Part shown: in pieces, positions 31,402 to 41,627 of the stretch
Numbering within the stretch: the stretch's first letter is position 1
Layout: each line of letters begins with the position of its first letter
NCBI RefSeq assembly: GCF_001653235.2
Contig: NW_019154045.1
Location: forward strand, 372,001 to 436,000
Direction of reading: 5' to 3'
Length of the DNA stretch: 64,000 nt
Source: Pochonia chlamydosporia 170
Taxonomy: Eukaryota > Ascomycota > Sordariomycetes > Hypocreales > Clavicipitaceae
The notes under the pieces: model-generated
The model's database searches: none
What the model was told of the DNA's origin: nothing
The model's input: the letters and a program-made list of their open reading frames with translations, nothing else
Position numbers and translations under genes: made by a program

Positions 31402-32136
31402 CTATCGCAAATCATCTGGCATGACAGGTTCCACATCCGACCTCACCGACGCATTGTAAAGAATCTCCCAATCTTTGCATCGTCGCTCGTCCATGCCATC
31501 AATATACGGATCCCCATCGTCAGACAGTTTGGGCTGCTCAATTGTCGCATCAGCCATACACAGCAGCGACTACCAAAAGTTAGCACCATGCTCAAAGTTG
31601 TCTTCATGATTACCCACCTGTCGCAAATAGTCAAAGCAGTGCAAGGCATAGCCCTTATCATGATCCAACGGGTCAGACTCCTTAGGCCTGACCGGCAGCT
31701 CTCCCCGAGTGGGATCCTTCAAAACCGCAATAATCTGATGCAGATACTGCATCTCCGATCGAAGCATCGCCAGGCAATGCAGCTGGTGGAACATTGCGAT
31801 CCCCAATTTATGCGTCTTGTTCCTTTCGTGCGCGAGCGTAAAGTACCCTCCGTTGGGGGGCAGCGCCTCGTGCCAGAGGTGGTCATGCTGGTGGCTTAGG
31901 TTCTTGTACGCGTCGTGCTCGGCGAACTGGACTATCTTGGAAGATGTCTGTAGCGCGTGAAGATCTGCTGGGACGAGCGAAGTGTTGGACGGTGATGGTT
32001 TGTGGTGTGTTGTGAATTGCGATAGGGGGAGGAGCATGAAGTAGGTGAAGAGGGAGAAGCTGATGACGAGCGTGGAGAAGAGAGATAGTAAGAAGGCGTA
32101 GTGTTGGCGGGCTGTGGACTTGGGCAGCGGTGCCAT
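31402..32136 (-). CDS. UstYa-family (DUF3328) oxidase-like protein
   Basis: Two exons, complement(31402-31569, 31618-32136), with a 48-nt intron at phase 0, give 228 aa. A short cytosolic N-terminus precedes one membrane span (FLLSLFSTLVISFSLFTYFM), so it is a type II membrane protein of the secretory pathway. The luminal domain has both family motifs, HQLHC (about residue 126) and HCFDYLRQ (about 165). Their His and Cys residues are thought to bind copper in UstYa-type enzymes that cyclise ribosomal peptides or oxidise other fungal metabolites. Exon 2 supplies the usual tail after the second motif (SLLCMADATIE, then WEILYNAS). No peptide-precursor gene with repeated core and Lys-Arg sites, and no partner oxidase, lies nearby, so the substrate is unknown. 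Confidence 0.9.
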
Positions 32137-33239
32137 GATGGCATTGGGGAGAGGATGAGATATTGAATGATATGAATGTATTTTCTGTGCGAAATATCAA
32201 TTGATCCTTTGACTTGTTTGTTTGGGGGAAGATGTGGATGAGGGAAGACGTCTCTTGCTTTGATCACGTCAAGTCGAGTCTGGTGTTCTTGCCGAGTGAC
32301 TGGTGTCAGGACAATACCCTTTGCTGGAATGCATGTCATCAAGTGCTACAAGGCACTACTTGTTCTTTTTCTAGCTTGGAAATGAATTGTCTTCATTCCG
32401 GCAAATGGCACATGGTCTGTCATCTCCCTGGCATGCGACTTGCGAGTGTCAAATCTGAATTAAGGGATGCCGATGCTGATGCCAGATGCACATCCGCGGC
32501 AGTACCTACTGCTGTGCTGTGCGTCGACCACGGCGCTTAATTGACATCTGCGAACTTCATAGCGATTGTCAGTAACCGAGGCGTCTGACTAAGTTTTCTT
32601 CACCGGCAGCAGAGCTCGTGCCTCGAGGAATGGTGGATTCGAACATCATGTTCCTATCGGACACCCTTTCGAGATGTCTCACCCAGCAGCTCTGACCAGC
32701 GCCAAATTCACATTCCTGCTTACCTAGGTAGTTAATGCGCTAATGAATTAAGTGGCAAAGATGAGGAAATTTTGGTCAACGGCCTCTTGGGATTTGTAGA
32801 TCTGGAAATTCGGCTACGCTTCTACAGACTCTGCCGCTGGGGACGCCAAGTCTCTAGATGGTGTGTAAGTGGGATGGTGATGGCTGCATACTTATAAGTC
32901 GCATCGCTCCGTGAATGAGAGCAACACAAACGCCAAAGCTGTCAAATTGCTGACGCCTAGACATAAAGGCCAGCAGCGACCTGTGGTGGTTTTATGTTAG
33001 GGTAAGGAACTAGAATTACAGTTCAGAGCTCAAGTATTGTAGAGTACGTGCGGCATCTTACTCAATTTCAGTTGCAAAAGATATAAAACGCGAACAGAAT
33101 GAATCACAGAACTTTCATATTTATTCAAGTCGCTACTGTGCATTGTCAAGGCATCATAAACAGCCTGCCATCGGGTTACGCTCGACGCTGCAACACCATT
33201 GTTTACTTGTGAACAACTATGGCACTATTTCTCAGCAAA
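32137..33239. other. intergenic region
   Basis: UstYa promoter on the left and 3' UTR of the GPI protein on the right. A CCTAGG palindrome occurs near 32722. No gene seen. Confidence 0.4.
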
Positions 33240-34086
33240 TTAAGTTGCCATCATTGCCAGCACAAAAGCCGCAGCTACAGAAAGAAGCTGAACACCAGCT
33301 TGAGAAGCGCCGCCGATAGGAATAGTCGTTGGGCTCTGGCTTCCCGTTGGAGTCACTCCCACCGTGGTAGTCACCTTGCACGGCGTGCTGCACGGCACAG
33401 TGACGGTTGTGTTGCCCCCAGACGTTGGGATAGAAGTAGATTTAGAAGTCTGCGATTCCGTGTGACCTAGTTGACGAGTTAGCACAGGCTGTCACATGTT
33501 CGATCAGCAACAACATACTCTGTTCACTGCTAGTGCAGGTTCCGCTTGACGAATCTGAACTAGTTGGCTTCGTAACAGTAGATGAGGTCGTCGATGAAGT
33601 ACCCGTCTTGGTGCCCGTTGAGCTTGTCGTGCCTGTAGTAGTCTTCGTCGAAGTTGTTGTTGTAGTTGTGGTGGTTGTTTCTTTGCAATCGACAACTGCG
33701 ATGGAGAACTGGGAGCTTCGGGCGTAGATATCAGATGTATTTGCGCCATTGACAGCAAACCTATAAACATGTCAATAACTCAACCTAGACTCATTCAGCT
33801 CTACGTCTGCTTACAGCTGGTATGCGCCGCTGGAAGGAATATCACAGGGAATCCGCACGCTCACGGCACCAGTAGACGTAGCAACACCACCAGCAAGCAA
33901 CTTATTCACGGCAGGAGTCTGAGCCGCGCCGTTCCAAAGATACAAATCAAATTTGGCGGGATCGCTAGCAGAATGACTCCAAGTTACGGTTACGCCTGAC
34001 CCAGTCGCAGGGTGACCAGGGTTGTTGATCTGAAGAGCCCATGCAAGCGGCAGCAAGCCGAGGGCAAACAAAACGAGTGAAGGCAT
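33240..34086 (-). CDS. Kre9/Knh1-like Ser/Thr-rich GPI-anchored cell-wall protein
   Basis: Three exons, complement(33240-33466, 33519-33760, 33815-34086), give 246 aa. The start at 34086 opens a signal peptide (MPSLVLFALGLLPLAWA). The first 100 residues match the Kre9/Knh1 N-terminal domain (INNPGHPATGSGVTVTWSHS, then FDLYLWNG and VRIPCDIPSSGAYQL). A Thr/Ser/Lys-rich, O-glycosylated stalk follows (about 125-165), then a second Thr-rich region with VPCSTPCKVTTT. The C-terminal hydrophobic tail (VQLLSVAAAFVLAMMAT) is a GPI-anchor signal. Family members sit at the plasma membrane or wall and take part in beta-1,6-glucan organisation. Intron phases agree and no residue is lost. Confidence 0.85.
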
Positions 34087-34822
34087 CGTGAAAGAATTAA
34101 ACTTCAAAAATAAGCATTCAAGGTGGAGAGTCCCTAGAACAAAGGCGATAGCATCAGGCTATACCGCACATATTAATACATTGGGAACCAAGTCACTTCG
34201 TTATGTTATTCTGCCAACCCTGTCATCACGTTAAATGGCACCATTCACCAGCCGTAATCTCAGATGCCTTGTATGGGACGCCACCACGTGCGTGCATTAC
34301 ACGATATACGGGTTACCATAATTTTGACCATCCTGGCCTAGCGACCTCGTATAGATGCCATACCTGTCAAGGCTGAGTGATGGAATTGGCTGGTTGTGAT
34401 CATGCTGGATAATACGATAACGATAGTTTGTCTGGCTCATGATAAGATCGGTCGGATTGGTCGCCGAGATGTGAAGTGGTGAACTGGTTTGCCTTGGTGC
34501 AGGCAATACACAATTCTCGTGAGGTGGTGTAGATGGCATCAAGTGGTTGTCCAAACCAGCAGGACATATGTCGATAAGGATGATTCCGGTAGCTGAGTAC
34601 ACCTACGAGAAACAAGTCACGCGTCCCAAAGTTCGTATTGTCTTGATCCTGTCGCTGGATTTGGATACGGCTGAGAGTCCCTGTCGCATTGATGACATTG
34701 GCGTTTCGGATTCGTTAAGTGTTGGTTCATTCTTAATTGAGGCACGAGTTTTCTTATCTGTTTGTAACATGGAAGAACAGCACAATGATGGGACAGACAC
34801 ACACTCACACTCATTTCTCAAA
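34087..34822. other. unresolved coding-like region (minus strand)
   Basis: Minus-strand frames at 34297-34602, 34400-34615 and 34603-34845 overlap in different frames and have somewhat coding-like composition. I could not join them through plausible splice sites. They may be downstream exons of the frame at 34823-35140, or chance. Confidence 0.25.
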
Positions 34823-35140
34823 TCACCATCGATTTGCAGTTGCACATGGAGAGTAATAAGAACGCTGGTAATACACGCCTATGAAATAGTACGCAAGGAA
34901 AACGACGGTAATAAATACAAGGATAGCTTTTTGACTTGGGAAGATTATCCACCTGGCCGTTACCATTAGCCTCATAAAACCCTCATTCCCAAAGTCATGG
35001 TCATTTGCAGAAAATCGTGGTCTAGACTCTTCATTGCAGACTGGCAAGCATCTAGCCTGCTCCTGTCTTTCAGTATCCATCGATGCAAAACCTTTTTTCC
35101 CTCTTCGCACAATTACGACCCCGACATGACTTGTTTCCAA
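34823..35140 (-). CDS. possible first exon of a type II membrane protein
   Basis: A 105-codon minus-strand frame that starts with ATG and contains one good membrane span (AILVFITVVFLAYYFIGVYY) after a polar N-terminus of about 70 residues. This fits the cytosolic tail and anchor of a Golgi type II protein such as a glycosyltransferase or UstYa-like protein. No luminal domain could be read downstream with confidence. Treat as tentative. Confidence 0.3.
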   Translation of the reverse strand: METSHVGVVIVRRGKKGFASMDTERQEQARCLPVCNEESRPRFSANDHDFGNEGFMRLMVTARWIIFPSQKAILVFITVVFLAYYFIGVYYQRSYYSPCATANRW

Positions 35141-35360
35141 GATCTAGTGCCCACGCCGTCTACTCAAAGAGAAAATAAAGAAAACAATCTACAAGGAGAA
35201 GGTAGATGATCCCAGCTCAAGATCTAGCAGCATAAAACAAGTGCTAGTTAAAGCGAAAATTAGGTCAGTGCGAGGCCAGGGATAGCGTGCGTCTGGTACG
35301 CTATGCCGTCCTCGCTTGTAATTTATTTGCAAGACATCAAGGAAATCCTCATCCTCAGTC

Positions 35361-37151
35361 TCATATCCTAAGAAAATTCACATCCGAGATGCTTCGATGC
35401 CTCTTGTGGCCGTTGCCGACTTCGCTAGACGCTTTTCGCTTCGCAGAAACAGACTCCAACGGACTGCGTGTCATATCGCTCGCATGCTTCTTTTGTCGCC
35501 GAATCGGGGTCAAGGGAATGCCTGCCGTATCAAAGCGATCCGACTTGAGGCCCCTGATGGCGGAATAATTGTACGGCCCGCTAAAGGCCAGCGAATCTTG
35601 AGTTGCCTTATTACTCAAGATCAACTGCTGATTGATTTGGTTGCGTCGAAAGGCACCAACAGTGTCCGAGTTGAGATGTGACAGCAAGTCTCGTTCGCTG
35701 GAGGCTGTCGCAGGTCTCAAGGGTGTAGAAGAAGGCTCCCAGGTGCCATCATTGCCCTCTTCGCCAGAAGAGTCACCATCATCCCACGTGATAAAGTCGC
35801 TAATGTCGAGCTTCTTCTCGGCTTCGTCTTCCTCTCCGTGATGACTTGCTGATGAGCTTTCATCAGCAGTGCCAGCCTCGGAAGGGAATGGGAAGAAGGC
35901 TTCAGCGGGTCCCATGGTCTGAGGGTTGACAAAGTCTCCAAATGTGTTGGATGAGAACATTGCACTGAGCATCATGTTGGCCGAGTTACTGAGTATCGGG
36001 GACGACTGTTCTTCCAGTGGCCACTGGAAATTGAATTGCTCAGGGGAGAGGTCAAGTTGGCGCCGACGATGTGGTGTGAAGATCATCATCTTTCGCGTGT
36101 GAGGGTTCAGCACCGCAATCGGTTTCTTGTCGGAACGGTCAAGATTGAATCGCCCAACACGGGGTTGACCACGCTCAGTTTTGATTGGTGAGGGAACATC
36201 CGAGTCAGAAATTTCACTCATAGGCACAGAAGGACGGCGAGTCTTTCTGCGGATTGGGGGTTCAGGGACGTCTTCCTCAGTAGTGTCACCATCAGCTGGC
36301 AAAAGGCAACGTTAGCAATACAAAACAAAAACCAGCGGCGTGTCCCGCAATTGCCAGGACTCACTTTCGTATCCATCAAGTTCCAGAGGCTCTTCAAAGG
36401 CGGGAGTGAACTTGGAGGGAGAAGTATCGATCTGAGGCACTCTGGGCGTAGCAGTTGGGGTCTCATCATCGGAAATCTCACGAATGACTTCCTCAGCATC
36501 CGAGTCGTCGGCGTTTTGCAACTCATACTGGCCATTGTAGTCCCAAAACGAGCCCGACCCGGACGATTCATCTGGGTCATGTTCTATTTCACGGCGAAAT
36601 GCCGGGTCTAGGGAGGTTTGTGAAACAAAAATGTCGGGAAACAAGTCACCATGGTCATCATCATCGTCCGTGTCGGTAGAATCAGATTCGCTAGACGGAA
36701 CAGCAAAACGCACATGGCGTTCGACGGCAGCATCAGAGCCGAATGCTTGGTCATGGAAGAAGTCGGATGCTTGACTTTCGTCGACCTCGGAAACAATACC
36801 AGCCCAGCTGGTGCTTTCATCGGCATCCGGGTCTACGACAGGATGACTGTACTCATAATCGTCGTCGTCGTCCTCATCATCGTCATCGTCGTCGTCCTGG
36901 TTATCGTCGTCATTGTCACTGCCAGGTTGCGGTCGAGGAGACTGGGAAGGCTTTGCCTCAATCAGAATATTTCTCTCCTCGACCGCATCGACATCGTCCT
37001 CGTCATCGTCAGACGAGTCGCTAATTTCTTCAACGGCTGAGTAGCCATCATCGTCGGAAAGGTCAAATGAGGACGAGGTGTCAGAGCCCCTTCGCTTGGA
37101 CGCCTTTTTGGCAGTCTTGGCAGGGTACTTTTGCCTTATGTTGCGGGACAT
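35361..37151 (-). CDS. acidic nuclear protein, IFH1/CRF1-like (tentative)
   Basis: Two exons, complement(35361-36295, 36365-37151), with a 69-nt intron at phase 1, give 573 aa. The N-terminus is basic (MSRNIRQKYPAKTAKKASKR), then very acidic with long Asp runs (about 25-110). A conserved-looking block reads DLFPDIFVSQTSLDPAFRRE, then SGSFWDYNG. The second exon has nuclear-localisation-like RRKTRRP, the block VLNPHTRKMMIFTPHRRRQL, another acidic patch (ISDFITWDDGDSSGEE) and a basic tail (KRKASS, HKRHRS). The acidic region plus 'FPDIF..Q.SLDP.FRReIE' suggests the IFH1/CRF1 family, co-activators or co-repressors of ribosomal protein genes under TOR control. That assignment is from memory of the family and needs a profile search. 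The start is MSRNIRQ; upstream ATGs are in the leader. Confidence 0.65.
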
Positions 37152-40100
37152 AACTGATAACGGCAACTTGTAATCGGTGTTTGTATAATCGATTCGGTTA
37201 AAGGGTGAAGTATGTCGGTTGATTGCAACCTTTTTTGGTGGTAGATAAACTCTGAAGTCGATCGGTGGGTAAATATTGATTCTGATGTCTCTGAAGAGCT
37301 CGGTCGCTCTAATCTTGGTATAGACAGAAAGAAAAGGTGGTCGTTGGTATGGTGAACACAAAAGTTCACATGAAGAAGATCAGAGTATATGGAGGTAATA
37401 ATGAAATGTATGGATGAGAGAGAATAAGCCTAAAGGTTGTTGGGGTCGGAGGAGGGAGGAGAAGAGACAAAATCGTATTTGGATGAAAGTGCCCTGTCGA
37501 AACGGGCTAATGGCAGGATCTATTATTTCAGATACAGACTCTCGGGAGAACCGCTTGTTTCAATTCGGTGATTCGATTTATCTTTCACGGCTCAAGAGCG
37601 TGAAAGCCTGCTATAGGAACTTGATCGTCGTAGGATTGTGGTTGAAAGACTCGGAGAACTGCTGGACTGCGGACCACTGGGAAAAGGCGGTGGTCCGCAG
37701 TGGGCGTTTACAGCTCAGCGACGGCCGAAGGCATCTTGACACGACGAAAGTTCCGGAAGTGAGTTTGATCTGTTGAATGCTATTATAGGGCGACTTCGTT
37801 GTCTCAAGAGGGGTGATTGATGTGTTGATGGCACAAGAGAGGAGAGAAAGGGAAAAGCCAAGGGGAGCCGGCAGTAGAGAGAAATAGTCGATTCCCAAAC
37901 TTTTCTTGCAATGGTGGGGTCTTGCGTCTGATTGGACCACCAGGCAGGGGTGGGCGGCGGGCACAGGCGCTAGGTCAAATCGGGGGAAGAACGGGGACAC
38001 GATGGGGCGCTCAGAGGCAGTAAAAGCGTCAACTGGAAGGAAGGTGCAGCCCAAGTGCAGCGGATTGCAGCAGGAGAAGGAGCAGCGTCACCGTCACCGC
38101 TCTTTGCACTTCAGAAAGTTACTTTGCAATAACATTTGAGCAGTCATGATGTTTTATCATGGCAGATACCAGCGATTCCAAGCTCAAACATACACATTGG
38201 ACATTTTTCACAGCACTAACTGGACTTGATAGGCCGTTTTTCCAAGACCGCGAACAATCCGAGCACATTACTCGCTTAACTTCAGCCTGGCTACAGAGCA
38301 GTGGTCACTACAATTTATTGCAACTTCATCGACACGCAGAAGACGTTTCATCAGACGCGTGGATGGGTCCAGGCCAGGCGAGACACCCGAACCCTGACGC
38401 AATGCAGCCGGGGACAATGCCCAGTCAACAGTGAAGGCAGACTTGTCGATTTTAGGGCCGTTTGGGCAATGAATGGTCCCTAACTAGTCTGAGCAAAGCA
38501 CATCTGAGCAGCACACTATTCACATCCGGTTGAACTCAAAGACATTTGGTGCAAAGATATAGTTCTGTATCTTGCCCATTGGAGCACATTCTGGAGAGTC
38601 ATAAGTTCAAAGTCCATCAGAACACAGTATGCAGGTGAACAAGCGGGGGGCGGCACATCATTATCAGCTCTCTCTCGTGTCGGTGAACAGACGGAAACAT
38701 TCTTTGTCCCAGATGCCATGGGACCCCGGCAAGATCAATTGCGTCCAATTTGCATATCCTCGCTTTGATGTGCGTAACAATCTCATGTCTAACACATTAT
38801 TGACGTTTGTTGTCTTGCAAATTTGTCCCAAAAGGTCAAGCCAACATATTCCTGAGTCGTTGGACCCTGACGGGGATAACCGCGTACTCAATTTTTTTTT
38901 TTGGTCTCGTTGCCTCCTCTAAAAGACCCAACCTCAAATCGGCGGCGCAAGACTCTCGGCAACTTGGTTACTACTCCACCTGCGAAACTGGGTCCTATTT
39001 CTCTCCAGTTGTCATTCGACTTTGTTTTCTTCTCCTCTTCGCCTAGCCGACCTGGAGGCGAAATGTTGGACGGAGTAGATGATGCCACCTGGCGGAGCTT
39101 ATTTTGTCATGATCATCAGTCAGGGGGTCCGTAGTGCTTCCCGGAGCCTTTCATCCTACTGATGGCCGCCAATCGTTGACTACGTTTTTGGGTCTCCTCT
39201 ACAAACTGAAAAAATGACGATGCCAATCAGATGTAACAATTTATTGCCTTCGTGGGTATCGATTTGTACCAGGGATCATCACAAGACTGATGCCAGAATG
39301 TCCTCGCTCACAAAAGATCAAGTGTGATCAAATAATGCCAAGTGGCTGTGAATTGTCAAGGACCCTAGATATCAAATACAGGGGTTTGAACAGAACCCGA
39401 ACCATAGCCTGGGCCTGTCTTTCGCCAGCTCGTCTGACCATGTCCGTTATGCATACCAACCTATCAGTACTTTCAGCTTAGAGAGAATGGACCCGAGGAC
39501 GTCAAATGCGCTGGCCAGGTTAGGCAGCATTCATTCACAAGTGTGCTGAAGTCCAAAAACACAGCGAAAGAAGGTTAGGCGCCATGCTTTCCCCGTCGAG
39601 ACATAGGAGCCCAATGAGGTCTGAAATTGGTCAAGCAGATAATCTGCACATGGTCTTGTAACTCCGTTCTCCGAATAAAGTTCATTCATGTGTTGTTGGA
39701 CATGACTGAACACGACTTGTTTGGTCAGACTTTATTGCCTGGACCGTGTGTCGAGTCACAGCGCCATCATGATAGAGTCATACCACATTTGGCCAGCGCC
39801 AGTTATGGTTCCTCCCGTCCCTCCTTGATACATAGCGGCCATGCCTCAGGCTCTTTCTGCCGGCCTTTGTCGTTGATGGCTTTTTTTCTGTTGAACAATG
39901 TTCAAAGAAAAGGGAGAGAGCGTGTCCGGGCATGGCATTACACTGAACGATGAGGCACAAGATCAACCGGGTGGCTTACGCTTTCGTCAAACAGATGACT
40001 CTGCCCTCATGTTTACCAACTTTTTTCGACTCTTTGTGACTCAGGGAGTCGTTGCCCGCAATTCATTCTCTCCCTCATTGGTCGAGCGCCTAGCTAGTTT

Positions 40101-41233
40101 GACTGTGGTGTCGATGTGTGTCTTACGAGTTGCATCATTTGTCCACACCAAAACTTGGCTTGCAGCTCCCTGGCGCCGAGTAAACTGTAACGAGGCCCTG
40201 CATGTGGCAATCTAGGTGTTGTGTCCTCGATCGTGTGTCAAGATCACTTGTCAGAGAGCACAACTCGACATGTGCCGTTTTGAGTTGACTACCCCGTTGC
40301 GCAAGTTACCAACTTGTGAACATGAACTCATCACATTGCACAAGACATTCGATAATATTCACAGACGTGGTACAGCGGAGCCTCAGCCACCAGTAAAATG
40401 AGAACAAAAAACTTTTTGCCAGATTTTCCTTTGAATTGCCTGCCAGGAGGGCCCAGCTCTCCACTTCCCATGACGGAGCTGGTCTTTTCAGGGTTCGATG
40501 ATCGGGTCTGTGGTATTTGTCCAATGAACTGAGAGGTGGGGGTGTCCGTGTCTCAAACGCCACATCTAGTCAAGCCATTTTGATTTCTGTGGCAGTCCGT
40601 CTCGTGCTGATGAGGGACGTAATTGGTGAGAACTTATTGGACAATTCGGGGCAATACTAGATTCTTTGGTCATTGCGAGGGGTAGTATGCGTAGGGTAGA
40701 CCGGCCTTCATCTGACTTCAAGGTAGGCAAAATAGTTAGTAGGTGGAAGTCTGGCAGCCTAGGCGAGGTCGCGATATCTGGGAGAAGTTTTGTGAGCGGT
40801 TTGATGTAGGCAATGCGAAAGGGTGGCTCATACCCCCAACAACCAACAATCATATATACAAAACAAGTGATTAAGCGAGGCTGTTACACTTCATGTGAGA
40901 TATGCTTCGGCTCTAAATTATTACATAAAATGTGCATTTCGCGGTGAGAATGCAGGCTCTAGTTTGGCGAGCTAACTGTAGGGTAAGTGCAGGGTTCGAA
41001 CAGAATCGAGTGAGTGAATCAGAAGATGGCTGGGATGCAATTACTATAATAAAAGACTAGATTTGGGGACGCATATGAGTCTTTCTGCAGACCGCTCATG
41101 GTTGTTGTCCCTGCTAATGTTCAATTTTGCTGCACTATGTGGGATGTTGCAAGGGCGCTTGTCTGGTAACGCGTCTCTATCACCAGAACACAAGAGCCGG
41201 TATTCTACACTTTGGGCAGCTCGAACGGAGTTG
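37152..41233. other. about 4 kb without a supported gene
   Basis: Between the acidic-protein gene and the kinesin locus I find only short frames on both strands (longest about 130 codons, overlapping in several frames). No motifs, tRNA or repeats were recognised. Base composition is ordinary rather than AT-rich, so it does not look like RIP-decayed transposon. It must hold the promoter of the acidic-protein gene. Non-coding transcripts are possible. Confidence 0.4.
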
Positions 41234-41551
41234 TCATGATTTGACAACCCAAATAGAAATAGCACACATCTCATTTTCATCAACGGCCACAATAACCTTT
41301 GCCGTCCCTGGTGTAGTGAATTTTATGGTTGGTGACACTGGAGCATTCAGGCCGTTGCCCGGACAACCGCATTGACCATCTTCAGCCAAGTAAACAGCCG
41401 GTCCACCAACAAGCCATGCATTTCGCGAAGACTGATGAACCACCACCACGGTCCCACGAACCGACCTATTATTTCTGTTCTTCATCTGCCTTGGTGTCCC
41501 CACGAAAGGGTAGCATTGACATTGATTACACGTATTTTTGTTGTACATCAT
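41234..41551 (-). CDS. hypothetical small protein
   Basis: A minus-strand frame of about 105 codons from the ATG at 41551. The second half has coding-like composition and reads smoothly (WLVGGPAVYLAEDGQCGCPG, then PTIKFTTPGTAKVIVAVDEN). It shows beta-rich character with a few cysteines. It has no signal peptide in this form and is divergent to the kinesin gene 76 bp away. No family recognised. It could be the last exon of a spliced gene, or a chance frame. Confidence 0.3.
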   Translation of the reverse strand: MMYNKNTCNQCQCYPFVGTPRQMKNRNNRSVRGTVVVVHQSSRNAWLVGGPAVYLAEDGQCGCPGNGLNAPVSPTIKFTTPGTAKVIVAVDENEMCAISIWVVKS

Positions 41552-41627
41552 TACCCTCACTTCAGGTCACCGGCGCCAACGACCATACCAAACATCTCTA
41601 TCATCAGGCAGACAGACTGATTCAACG

